The position numbers and the translations under genes were made by a program. This document shows, in pieces, positions 1 to 6,290 of a stretch of 7,346 nt of DNA; position 1 is the stretch's first letter, and the number at the start of each line of letters is the position of its first letter. The notes beneath the pieces were generated by a model, which searched no databases, had not been told where the DNA came from, and saw only the letters and a list, made by a program, of their open reading frames with translations. The DNA is taken from contig CAMUXX010000039.1 in assembly GCA_947164805.1 (NCBI GenBank), forward strand, positions 1 through 7,346, in the 5' to 3' direction. The DNA comes from an uncultured Elusimicrobia bacterium. Lineage in GTDB: Bacteria; Elusimicrobiota; Elusimicrobia; Elusimicrobiales; Elusimicrobiaceae.

Positions 1-1
1 A

Positions 2-751
2 GAATACTTTGATTATGAATTACTTAGTACAGGTATATTGGCTTCAAGGAATAACGGTGCATATACTATATACCGTGATTATGAAACTAGCCAAATAATG
101 TGCACCCCAAGTTCGCATTTTATTTGTGATGATCTTGGTACATTTACCAAAGCACCTTGTGAAAAGGCAGATATGGCATGGGCAAATACAAACAGTACTT
201 GTTATAAAGATGAAGAAGAAAGATGCAAAGATTTGCACGGTGATAGTGTCTGGAACGGCGAGTTTTGCGGATACACAAATACTAATGGAAAAACACTCAA
301 TGAAGGTATGGTATGTAAAACAATAGATCGTGAAGGGTGTAACGGTGGAACAATTAATGAAGGTGGCGAATGTATTGGCGAAAACGGTTACTCTTGTCGT
401 GGTTCAATCATTAATAAAGGAGGAATATGTTCGGGTACTTCTATTGGCGCTTGTAGGGAAGCAAATATTAATGGGGGGATATGCACCGCGACGGGAAGAG
501 ATGCTTGTGAATTGGCAAAAGTACATAATAATGGTATTTGTTCTGGAACTTGTGGGTATACTACAGTATATGATGGAGGAATTTGTTCCGGTAAGTGTAA
601 TCATGCTAATATACAAGATGGAGGTGTTTGTAAATCAAGTTCAACTAATGCTTGCAAAAATAATACCTACACTGGCACAGGTTGTTGTTGCGGTGATTAT
701 TGCGGCAATGCACCGAAATGCGACCAAGCGCGTTGTGATGCTCTGGACTAA
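2..751 (+). CDS. Cysteine-rich tandem-repeat surface/pilin-like protein (5' truncated)
   Basis: The reading frame is open from the left edge (first visible residues EYFDYELLSTG), so the true start lies outside the window; the TTG at 38 is not needed as a start. The visible part ends at TAA 749-751. From nt 38 on, 237 residues contain 26 cysteines. Roughly nt 338-655 encodes six tandem units of 15-19 residues on the pattern C-x2-(A/T/S)-x-(I/V)-x-(D/N)-G-G-(I/V)-C-(S/T)-G-x(1-5)-C, for example units ending DGGICSGK and NKGGICSGT. A Cys cluster (CCCGDYC) and a short DALD tail follow. Such regular Cys/Gly spacing suggests a disulfide-laced, possibly solenoid-like extracellular domain. The N-terminal visible part (ASRNNGAYTIYRDYE, then C-x7-C) resembles the globular part of Elusimicrobium type IV pilin-like proteins; that is a recollection of family style, not a verified match. 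No signal peptide can be seen because the N-terminus is missing. A strong terminator follows directly. Confidence 0.8.
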   Translation, partial: EYFDYELLSTGILASRNNGAYTIYRDYETSQIMCTPSSHFICDDLGTFTKAPCEKADMAWANTNSTCYKDEEERCKDLHGDSVWNGEFCGYTNTNGKTLNEGMVCKTIDREGCNGGTINEGGECIGENGYSCRGSIINKGGICSGTSIGACREANINGGICTATGRDACELAKVHNNGICSGTCGYTTVYDGGICSGKCNHANIQDGGVCKSSSTNACKNNTYTGTGCCCGDYCGNAPKCDQARCDALD

Positions 752-781
752 AATAAAATTTATCACTAATTTAAAACACAC

Positions 782-807
782 AAAGCCCCCGTTTACGGGG
801 GCTTTTT
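782..807 (+). terminator. Rho-independent terminator of the Cys-rich gene
   Basis: A perfect 10-bp stem (AAAGCCCCCG / CGGGGGCTTT) closes a 4-nt TTTA loop and the 3' arm runs into a T tract. It lies 30 nt after the stop codon, so the Cys-rich gene ends its own transcript. Confidence 0.93.
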
Positions 808-831
808 AAATGTAATATAATTTTTATTTTT

Positions 832-1075
832 CTTTGACATAAACCCAAACCGTGTGCAATATCCGGCAAGTATTTTTTAGAAAATTTTGATTTTTTGTTT
901 TAAAAGCAATACAGGAACACAAAACCGTAGCGTATGTGTACATTTTGTGCAACGCAGCAAATTTAAAATGATTTTTGATTTTCTCTTTGACAACGAATAC
1001 CCAGAAGTATAGGAGCGTAGCGATTTTCGGTATTCTAGGAAAAGAAAAATCAAAAAGCACTTAAATTTGCAAGAA
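832..1075 (-). repeat. Dispersed structured repeat, copy 1 (inverted orientation)
   Basis: The sequence, read on the minus strand, matches copies at 3101-3340 and 5320-5562. The confident core is 861-1075; similarity weakens toward 832. The centre is a 114-nt imperfect hairpin (957-1070): outer arms GCAAATTTAA 957-966 / TTAAATTTGC 1061-1070, second helix 972-982 / 1046-1056 (11 bp, perfect), inner helix GAATACC 995-1001 / GGTATTC 1029-1035. A basal helix TGTGCA 946-951 / TGCACA 1078-1083 extends it. Compared with the other copies this one has about 28 extra bases between the GGCAAGTATTTTT box and the hairpin, and a handful of substitutions in the central core. It lies between a terminator and the promoter of the thioesterase gene and encodes nothing convincing. 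Confidence 0.85.
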
Positions 1076-1134
1076 TATGCACACTAATTAACAATATTCG
1101 TTACGATAAGTAAACCAAATTATCCTGCCTAAAA

Positions 1135-1143
1135 TGATATAAT
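1135..1143 (+). promoter_or_regulatory. Extended -10 promoter of the thioesterase operon
   Basis: TGATATAAT gives an extended -10 (TGn) with a consensus TATAAT at 1138-1143. No good -35 hexamer is seen at 17 bp upstream. The hexamer ends only six bases before the ATG at 1150, so the predicted transcription start coincides with the start codon. Confidence 0.65.
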
Positions 1144-1149
1144 ATATTT

Positions 1150-1881
1150 ATGTTAGAAAAGACCTTTAATGTTCGTCATTACGAATTTGATGCACAAAAT
1201 AAATTAACCCCGTGGGGGTTGCAAAATTTCTTTCAAGAAGCCGCTTGTATTGATGCTGATAACTTGGGCTTCGGGTTTGAGGCTTTAACACCTCAACATA
1301 TCGCTTGGGTTTTAACGAAATTACAAATCCAATATTTAGTACCTTTAAAATGTAAATCCGTTAAAGTTAAAACCTGGGTTGTAGGATATACCAAAATAAC
1401 ATCACGCCGTGATTTTATAATGTATGACCAAGATGGCAGAGAAATTGCCAAAGGCACTACCGAGTGGGTTATTATTGATTTAATTTCCCGCCGCCTTATG
1501 CGTATTCCGCAATTTATTTTGGACGGCCACCCGTCCACACCGGCAGAACCGGCCATGGAACAAAACTTTTTAAGGGCGCCTTCTTTTGAAGGTAAACAGG
1601 CAGTTAATACCTGCCAAATTCAAACCCGTCTTGAAGATATTGATATCAATAATCACGTCAATAATCAGCATTTTACTTCCTGGGCCTTGCAGTCAACACC
1701 AAAAGAAATTTTTGAAAACAAAGATATAACGGACCTTCTTGTCTATTTTAAAAAAGAAATTCCTTTTGGCGATACTATTACTGCAAACTGCTATAAATCA
1801 GACGAAGAAAATGCCTTTTGGTACACATTAACCAATCAAGAGGGCAAGGAAGCAAGCATTGTTTTTGCCCGTTTTAAATAA
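1150..1881 (+). CDS. Acyl-ACP thioesterase (FatA/FatB-like double hotdog)
   Basis: The 243-residue product has the length and layout of bacterial members of the acyl-ACP thioesterase family: an N-terminal hotdog (about residues 1-125, with the FFQEAA helix and WVLTKLQIQ strand) and a C-terminal hotdog (about 150-243). The active-site block EDIDINNHVNN carries D165, N167 and H169, matching the D-x-N-x-H-V-N-N motif of plant FatB, and E203 in YFKKEIPFGD sits where the fourth catalytic residue of FatB is expected. The family hydrolyses acyl-ACP to free fatty acid and ACP in the cytoplasm, setting the chain length that leaves fatty acid synthesis. No Shine-Dalgarno site precedes the ATG; the -10 box is immediately upstream, implying leaderless translation. 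The M29 peptidase gene follows after 16 bp and is probably co-transcribed. Chain-length preference cannot be told from sequence alone. Confidence 0.93.
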   Translation: MLEKTFNVRHYEFDAQNKLTPWGLQNFFQEAACIDADNLGFGFEALTPQHIAWVLTKLQIQYLVPLKCKSVKVKTWVVGYTKITSRRDFIMYDQDGREIAKGTTEWVIIDLISRRLMRIPQFILDGHPSTPAEPAMEQNFLRAPSFEGKQAVNTCQIQTRLEDIDINNHVNNQHFTSWALQSTPKEIFENKDITDLLVYFKKEIPFGDTITANCYKSDEENAFWYTLTNQEGKEASIVFARFK

Positions 1882-1897
1882 ATTTTAGGGAATAATT

Positions 1898-3076
1898 ATG
1901 AATTTAAATAACTATGCAGATGTTTTAATTTCCGCCTTAAAAAATGCCAGGGCGGGCAAATTCAAAAAGGGCGATAATATTTTAGTTTCTTACGACGCCC
2001 CGGCTTTGGCGCTTGCCGAAACCATTTACGCAAAACTTTTAAAAGTAGGTTTTAATGTCGTAGTTCGCCCATATCAAAGCGAAAATATGGCACGCACCTT
2101 CTTCACAACCGCAAGCAAAGCACAACTTACTTTCCAAGCACCTTGGGAAAAATGTTTAAATGAAAATTTACACGGTTTAATTGCACTCCGCGCGCCGGAA
2201 AATTTAGAGAATTTAAAAAATGTTGACCCGAAAAATATTGCACTTGCCTCCCTTGCAAGGAAGCCGATCCGCGAAATTTTAGATGTGCGCGAACAAAAAG
2301 GTTTATTCGGTTGGACACTTGCGAATGTCCCCACACAAGGCATGGCACGCCAAGCCGGACTCACAATTAAGGAGTATGAAAACCAAGTAATAAAAGCTTG
2401 TTTCTTAGACGCAAAAAACCCGGCAAAAAAGTTTATGGAAGTATCTTCCCAAATTGCGGAAATTGCCGCGCGTTTAAGCGCACTTCCGATTAAAACTTTA
2501 CGTTTACAGTCTGACCTTGAAATTCTTTTAGGCGAAAGCCGCAAATTTATTGCCGCGCGCGGTTGCAATGTTCCGTCTTTTGAAATTTTTACTTCGCCCG
2601 ATTGGCGCGGCACGCGCGGTGTTTATTTTAGCGATCTTACAAGTTTTAGGAACGGCACTTATGTCAAAGGTGTTAACCTTGAATTTAAAAACGGCCGCGT
2701 AATTAAAGCGACGGCAAAACAAGGGGGGGACTTCCTTAAAAAAATGATTTCCCTTGATAAAGGCGCGGCACAAATCGGCGAATTTTCTTTAACGGACAGG
2801 CGCTTTTCACGCATAAACAAATTTATGGCAGACACTTTGTTTGATGAAAATTTCGGTGGAAATTTCGGCAACAGCCATATTGCTTTGGGCGCAAGTTTTG
2901 CCGATACTTTTACCGGCAATCAAGCCAAGTTAAATAAGGCCTTAAAACAAAAACTCGGTTTTAACGATTCCGCCCTGCATTGGGACCTTGTTAATACTGA
3001 GGACAAACTTGTTACCGCTACGCTCAAAAACGGCAAGCACCTAACCATTTATGAAAGCGGCATATTTTTGATATAG
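1898..3076 (+). CDS. M29-type (thermophilic/AmpS family) metallo-aminopeptidase
   Basis: The 392-residue product fits the M29 aminopeptidase family in length and motif order. Expected di-metal ligands are present with near family spacing: E229 in NVPSFEIFTSPD, E295 in GEFSLTD, H327 in SHIALG, H361 and D363 in HWD. The E229-E295 gap (66) equals that between E250 and E316 of the Thermus enzyme as I recall it. The residue seven after the first His, a tyrosine thought to act in catalysis (Y352 in Thermus numbering), is F334 here, so activity may be altered. The family removes N-terminal residues from peptides in the cytoplasm; no signal peptide is visible. The start ATG is preceded by AGGG (1887-1890) at 7-nt spacing. 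It is the second gene of an operon with the thioesterase, without an obvious metabolic link. A run of seven Gs lies at 2723-2729 inside the gene. No clear terminator follows; the structured repeat begins 25 bp downstream. Confidence 0.88.
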   Translation: MNLNNYADVLISALKNARAGKFKKGDNILVSYDAPALALAETIYAKLLKVGFNVVVRPYQSENMARTFFTTASKAQLTFQAPWEKCLNENLHGLIALRAPENLENLKNVDPKNIALASLARKPIREILDVREQKGLFGWTLANVPTQGMARQAGLTIKEYENQVIKACFLDAKNPAKKFMEVSSQIAEIAARLSALPIKTLRLQSDLEILLGESRKFIAARGCNVPSFEIFTSPDWRGTRGVYFSDLTSFRNGTYVKGVNLEFKNGRVIKATAKQGGDFLKKMISLDKGAAQIGEFSLTDRRFSRINKFMADTLFDENFGGNFGNSHIALGASFADTFTGNQAKLNKALKQKLGFNDSALHWDLVNTEDKLVTATLKNGKHLTIYESGIFLI

Positions 3077-3100
3077 GAAACCAGTTTTACGCGTTGTGTT

Positions 3101-3340
3101 TCCGTATTATGTTTACAAACGCGCGGAACGTGCTTGCAAATTTAAGTGCTTTTTTATTTTTCCTTTCCTAGAATACCGAAAATCGCTTCGCTCTTGTACT
3201 TCTGGGTATTCGTCGTCAAAGAGAAAATAAAAAATCATTTTAAATTTGCATCGCAGCGCGAAAACACTCCCGTACGCTATGGGTTTTGAACTCAAAAATA
3301 CTTGCCAGATTTTTGCAACCCCAATTTTGTTTTATTATAA
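3101..3340 (+). repeat. Dispersed structured repeat, copy 2 (upstream of rpsB)
   Basis: The core (3101-3311) matches copy 3 in the same orientation and copy 1 inverted. The 114-nt hairpin spans 3136-3249: outer arms GCAAATTTAA 3136-3145 / TTAAATTTGC 3240-3249, second helix 3150-3160 / 3224-3234 (11 bp, perfect), inner helix GAATACC 3171-3177 / GGTATTC 3205-3211. A basal helix CGCGC 3120-3124 / GCGCG 3256-3260 extends it. About 58 nt of the apical core (from 3161) are identical to copy 3. Weaker similarity (TTTTGYTTTATTA) continues to about 3340, just before the rpsB -10 box. The hairpin sits between the peptidase stop codon and the rpsB promoter, so it may also limit read-through. Confidence 0.9.
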
Positions 3341-3344
3341 AATT

Positions 3345-3353
3345 TGCTATAAT
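3345..3353 (+). promoter_or_regulatory. Extended -10 promoter of rpsB-tsf
   Basis: TGCTATAAT supplies a consensus TATAAT (3348-3353) with an upstream TGn. The -35 region is poor (TTTTGT at 17 bp). The predicted start near 3360 gives a leader of about 120 nt before the rpsB ATG. Confidence 0.7.
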
Positions 3354-3361
3354 ATAAGTAC

Positions 3362-3466
3362 GCGGATTTTGACGGGCGAAAAAAATCAGTAAATCAAATG
3401 CCCCGATAAACCGCCAAAGTAAACAACCGCCATGGGTAACCTCTACCCAAATTTAGGTTGTTACTT
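3362..3466 (+). promoter_or_regulatory. Structured rpsB leader, candidate S2 autoregulatory element
   Basis: Two helices can be drawn in the 5' UTR. In the second, AAGTAAACAACC (3417-3428) pairs with GGTTGTTACTT (3456-3466) with one bulge, and inside it GGGT (3434-3437) pairs with ACCC (3445-3448). The first is weaker: GCGG near 3362 with CCGC near 3411, and CGGGC with GCCCCG (one bulged C). The second hairpin ends four nucleotides before the AGGAG ribosome site (3471-3475). Ribosomal protein S2 represses its own operon through its leader in several bacteria; that this leader does so is inferred from position and fold only. Confidence 0.45.
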
Positions 3467-3480
3467 ACTAAGGAGAAAAA

Positions 3481-4395
3481 ATGAGTAATGTATCAATGAA
3501 AGCCATGCTTGAAGCGGGTGTCCACTTCGGCCATCAAACTTCACGCTGGAATCCCAAAATGGGGCGCTATATCTTCGGTGAAAGGAACGGCGTCCATATT
3601 CTTGACTTGCAAAAAACCGCACGCGAACTTAAAAAGGCCTGCGCTTTTGTAAAAGAAGAAGCAAAAAACGGTGCAAAATTTTTATTTGTCGGTACCAAAA
3701 AACAAGCACAAGATGTAATCAAAGTTGAAGCCGAAAGAGCAAATTGCCCTTGCATCAGCGAAAAGTGGCTCGGCGGAACTTTAACCAATTTCCAAACAGT
3801 CCGCAAATCTGTTGAAAGATTAGCCGAACTTGAAAAATGGGAAGCAGAAGGCGTTTTGAAAGCAATTTCCAAAAAAGAATCTTCCCGCTTAACAAAAGAA
3901 ATGAACCGCCTCAAAAAACTCTTGGGCGGCATCCGCGATATGCGCACTTTGCCAAATATCCTCTTCGTAATTGACCCTATGGATACACAAGGCGCAGTCC
4001 GCGAAGCAAAAACTTTAGGTATAACCGTTGTCGGCGTTTGCGATACAAACTGCGATCCGGATAATATTGATGTACCAATACCGGGCAATGATGACGCAGC
4101 ACGCGCAATCAAATTATTCTGCGCCGCTATTGCAGATTCTATTATCGAAGGCCGCAACGAAGCAAACGGCGTAGTAACACAAGAAGGTGAAGAAGCCGCC
4201 CCGGCTGCAGAAAATGCTCAAGAAGAAAAGGAAGTTGAAAACCCGATTCTTGCCGAAGCATTTAAAAAAGCAATCGGCGGAGATGTTACGGAAGAAACCT
4301 TAGAAGAGGAAGAAGAACTTGAGCCTGAAGTAAAGGCACATGGCCGCGAAGAAAAAAAGGCTAAAAAAGAAGCCCTCGCCGCCAAACAGAAATAA
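3481..4395 (+). CDS. rpsB: 30S ribosomal protein S2 (uS2)
   Basis: The product (304 aa) starts with the S2 signature [15 protein letters not shown] (residues 13-27) and has [12 protein letters not shown] (95-106), the [12 protein letters not shown] segment and the second signature [13 protein letters not shown] (198-210). S2 sits on the small-subunit body-head junction and joins late in 30S assembly. The conserved fold ends near residue 230. About 70 extra residues follow, first Ala/Glu-rich and very acidic ([12 protein letters not shown]), then Lys-rich and basic ([15 protein letters not shown]), so it is longer than the usual 230-260 aa. The ATG has a clear AGGAG site five bases upstream. 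tsf follows after 10 bp in the conserved rpsB-tsf order. Confidence 0.98.
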   Translation: MSNVSMKAMLEAGVHFGHQTSRWNPKMGRYIFGERNGVHILDLQKTARELKKACAFVKEEAKNGAKFLFVGTKKQAQDVIKVEAERANCPCISEKWLGGTLTNFQTVRKSVERLAELEKWEAEGVLKAISKKESSRLTKEMNRLKKLLGGIRDMRTLPNILFVIDPMDTQGAVREAKTLGITVVGVCDTNCDPDNIDVPIPGNDDAARAIKLFCAAIADSIIEGRNEANGVVTQEGEEAAPAAENAQEEKEVENPILAEAFKKAIGGDVTEETLEEEEELEPEVKAHGREEKKAKKEALAAKQK

Positions 4396-4405
4396 GGAGT
4401 AAAAA

Positions 4406-5251
4406 ATGTCACTTGAACAAATCAAAATTTTAAGGGAAAAGACCGGCGCCGGCCTAGGTGCTTGCAAGGAAGCTTTAGCACAAAACAATAATGATGTTGA
4501 AGCCGCGGTAACTTACCTTCGCAAAAAAGGCCTTGCCGATATGGCAAAACGTGCCGGGCGCGAAACAAAGGAAGGAAGAATCTCAATCAAAACATCTGCC
4601 GACGGTAAAACCGTTGCTATGGCATATCTCGGTTGCGAAACTGACTTCGTTGCCAAAACCCCGGATTTTATTGCCTTAGTCGATAAAATTGCAGACTATA
4701 TGCTTGCAAACCCGACTGTCGCAGATTACACTAAAGACGAAACCATCAAAGCAATGATTCATGAACTTGCCCCGAAATTTGGGGAAAATGTTTCCTTTAC
4801 AAAGGCCATTTGCTGGACTTTGGGCAAAGACAGCTGCTTAATGAATTACTACTTACACTCCGACAACAAAAAAGCCGCTCTCGTGGAACTTGCTTGCAAA
4901 TCAAACGGCGCCTGTGACGGTTCAAAGAAAGAAGAAATGATGAAATTTGCAAAAGATCTTTCTATGCAAGCCGTCGGTATGGTTGCCCAATATTTGGATG
5001 AGGCCGATGTTCCTGCCGAAGTTGTTGAAAAGGAAAAGGAAATCGCCTTAACACAAGCAAAGAACGAAGGCAAACCTCAAGCAGCAATTGAAAAGATGAT
5101 CCCCGGCAGAATTAAAAAATTCTACAAGGATGTCTGCTTGCTTGACCAACCTTATTTTAAAGACTCTAAAATTTCAGTACGTGATTTGATTGCCGAAACC
5201 GGCAAGAAGAACGGTGCTGAGTTGAAAGTTGTTCGTTTTGTCCGCTTCTAA
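4406..5251 (+). CDS. tsf: Elongation factor Ts
   Basis: EF-Ts recycles EF-Tu by catalysing GDP release. At 281 aa it has near the full length of the E. coli type. Residues 1-45 form the UBA-like N-terminal domain with LREKTGAGLGACKEAL. The EF-Tu-contacting TDFV motif is at CETDFVAK (77-84, D80 and F81). The core continues with ELACKSNG, DLSMQAVGM and the late signature GRIKKFYKDVCLLDQPYFKD (234-253). Its ribosome site (AAGGAG) overlaps the rpsB stop codon, which suggests coupled translation. A strong terminator lies 18 bp beyond the stop, so pyrH and frr, which often follow tsf in other bacteria, are not in this operon. Confidence 0.98.
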   Translation: MSLEQIKILREKTGAGLGACKEALAQNNNDVEAAVTYLRKKGLADMAKRAGRETKEGRISIKTSADGKTVAMAYLGCETDFVAKTPDFIALVDKIADYMLANPTVADYTKDETIKAMIHELAPKFGENVSFTKAICWTLGKDSCLMNYYLHSDNKKAALVELACKSNGACDGSKKEEMMKFAKDLSMQAVGMVAQYLDEADVPAEVVEKEKEIALTQAKNEGKPQAAIEKMIPGRIKKFYKDVCLLDQPYFKDSKISVRDLIAETGKKNGAELKVVRFVRF

Positions 5252-5269
5252 TTTTAGATCTTAGGTTTT

Positions 5270-5305
5270 AGCTCCTTGGCTTATTCGCCAAGGGGCTTTT
5301 TTATT
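5270..5305 (+). terminator. Rho-independent terminator of rpsB-tsf
   Basis: An 11-bp stem (AGCTCCTTGGC / GCCAAGGGGCT, one G-T wobble) with a six-base TTATTC loop is followed by TTTTTTATTTT. It begins 18 nt after the tsf stop codon. Confidence 0.94.
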
Positions 5306-5319
5306 TTACGTGTCTACGT

Positions 5320-5562
5320 TCCGCATTATGTGCACAAACGCATATAACGCGCTTGTATATTTAAGTAATTTTCAATTTTTCCTTTCCTAGAATACCGAAA
5401 ATCGCTTCGCTCTTGTACTTCTGGGTATTCGTCGTCAAGAAGAAAATTGAAAATTCCATTAAATCTACTGCGCGATGCGCTGATGTTCTCGTGCGCTACG
5501 GATTTTGAACTCAAAAATACTTGCCAGATATTCGCTTTCGGTTTTGCTTTATTAAATAAAGT
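5320..5562 (+). repeat. Dispersed structured repeat, copy 3 (after tsf)
   Basis: The same orientation as copy 2; core 5320-5531, with weaker similarity to about 5562. The 114-nt hairpin spans 5355-5468: outer arms GTATATTTAA 5355-5364 / TTAAATCTAC 5459-5468 (one mismatch), second helix 5367-5379 / 5443-5455 (13 bp, perfect), inner helix GAATACC 5390-5396 / GGTATTC 5424-5430. The basal helix is CGCAT 5339-5343 / ATGCG 5475-5479, with an additional GCGC 5349-5352 / GCGC 5470-5473. The paired bases differ from copies 1 and 2 while pairing is retained. A TATAAT (5569-5574) follows at nearly the distance seen in front of rpsB. Confidence 0.9.
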
Positions 5563-5575
5563 ACTTCCTATAATT

Positions 5576-5619
5576 CCCTCCCACACTTTTAAGTGGGTGG
5601 AGGGGGGTATGGGTGGGGG
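5576..5619 (+). other. GC-rich hairpin / G-quadruplex motif
   Basis: In an AT-rich spacer, CCCTCCCAC (5576-5584) faces GTGGGTGGAGGG (5593-5604) and can form a hairpin. The G runs at 5595-5597, 5602-5607, 5611-5613 and 5615-5619, separated by 4, 3 and 1 bases, satisfy the usual G3+N1-7 quadruplex rule on the plus strand. The hairpin and the quadruplex compete for the same bases. Confidence 0.55.
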
Positions 5620-5645
5620 TAGTGTTAAATAAAATTTCATTATTG

Positions 5646-5672
5646 CCCTCACCCGTCTTGGACGGATAAGGG
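5646..5672 (+). other. Two-step hairpin in the intergenic spacer
   Basis: CCCT (5646-5649) pairs with AGGG (5669-5672) and, after a symmetric 3x3 internal loop, CCGTC (5653-5657) pairs with GACGG (5661-5665) around a TTG loop. There is no T tract in the plus direction, so it is not a typical terminator. The function is unknown. Confidence 0.5.
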
Positions 5673-5700
5673 GATAAAATTTTCCTACAATTCTAAAAAA

Positions 5701-5709
5701 TGATATACT
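5701..5709 (+). promoter_or_regulatory. Possible extended -10 promoter of the membrane-protein gene
   Basis: TGATATACT has a TGn element followed by TATACT (5704-5709), predicting a start near 5716 and a leader of about 34 nt. No convincing -35 is seen. Confidence 0.45.
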
Positions 5710-5749
5710 AATAATTAGATAACTTAAGCTTAAAAGATAAAAAATATTT

Positions 5750-6208
5750 ATGATTAAAAAAGTTACAATATTTATTTTGTTTTTAATATTCTCTTTTGTT
5801 TTTGCAAAAATTGTTATTCCTCATTATTCTGATTTAGAACATGATCTTCATTGGGTAAAATCAGATATTATAAAATTAAAAGAACAGCAAATAACAAATA
5901 CTCAGGCAGAATACAAATTACAAAAATTAGAGCAAGAGCAAACAAAAATACAAACCTCATTAAACACTCTATTTACATTTTCTGTAATTATTTATATTTT
6001 TTGTATTCTTTTATATCTCAATTTTGTAGGTAGAATATATGATAAAATAACTAATTTTTTCGCTAAACTTTACAATAAACATAAAGGAAAATTAACAACA
6101 AAAAATTATTTAGTTTGTTTAGCAACAATCGCAGTAATTTGTCTTGTTATTATAACTTATATCCTTATGTTTTCCGGCAAATATCATCATAGGTTTTTTA
6201 GATTTTAA
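5750..6208 (+). CDS. Small membrane protein with a coiled-coil segment, unknown function
   Basis: I do not recognise the family. The 152-residue product starts MIKK and runs into a hydrophobic segment (about 5-19), which may be a membrane anchor or a signal sequence. Residues 27-72 form a charged, Gln/Lys/Glu-rich stretch (LKEQQ, KLQKLEQEQTKIQ) expected to make a coiled coil. A second membrane segment spans about 74-93, a basic loop (YNKHKGKLTTK) follows, and a third spans about 120-141, with a basic tail (KYHHRFFRF). The coiled coil would lie outside the membrane if the first segment is retained. The gene is markedly AT-rich compared with rpsB and tsf, and no clear Shine-Dalgarno site precedes the ATG. 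It stands alone, convergent with the small minus-strand ORF. Confidence 0.7.
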   Translation: MIKKVTIFILFLIFSFVFAKIVIPHYSDLEHDLHWVKSDIIKLKEQQITNTQAEYKLQKLEQEQTKIQTSLNTLFTFSVIIYIFCILLYLNFVGRIYDKITNFFAKLYNKHKGKLTTKNYLVCLATIAVICLVIITYILMFSGKYHHRFFRF

Positions 6209-6290
6209 CAATATCAAAGGAAACTCAAAACAACCCTTTAGGAAAAACAAATTTATTTTAATTCCTTTTTATACAGATATCTTTTAAATA

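Noticed and set aside
824..1060. Opposite frame through the repeat (FPRIPKIA...LLYFWVFVV), open in all three copies
   Set aside because: It has no ribosome site, ends at different places, and the helices and stem covariation explain the conservation better than coding does.
3076..3103. GGAAAC...GTTTCC stem just after the peptidase gene as a terminator
   Set aside because: It has only six pairs, a 16-nt loop and no T tract.
3567..4157. 196-codon minus-strand ORF opposite rpsB, and a 179-codon one opposite the peptidase gene (2074-2613)
   Set aside because: They are shadows of well-supported genes on the other strand, with no independent motifs.
5326..5652. Minus-strand ORF across repeat copy 3, sharing DEYPEVQERSDFRYSRKGKI with the ORF in copy 2 (3113-3295)
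   Set aside because: The shared peptide follows from the nucleotide repeat. Copy 1 has TAG in the same frame (after EYPEV), there is no ribosome site, and changes preserve stem pairing rather than codons.
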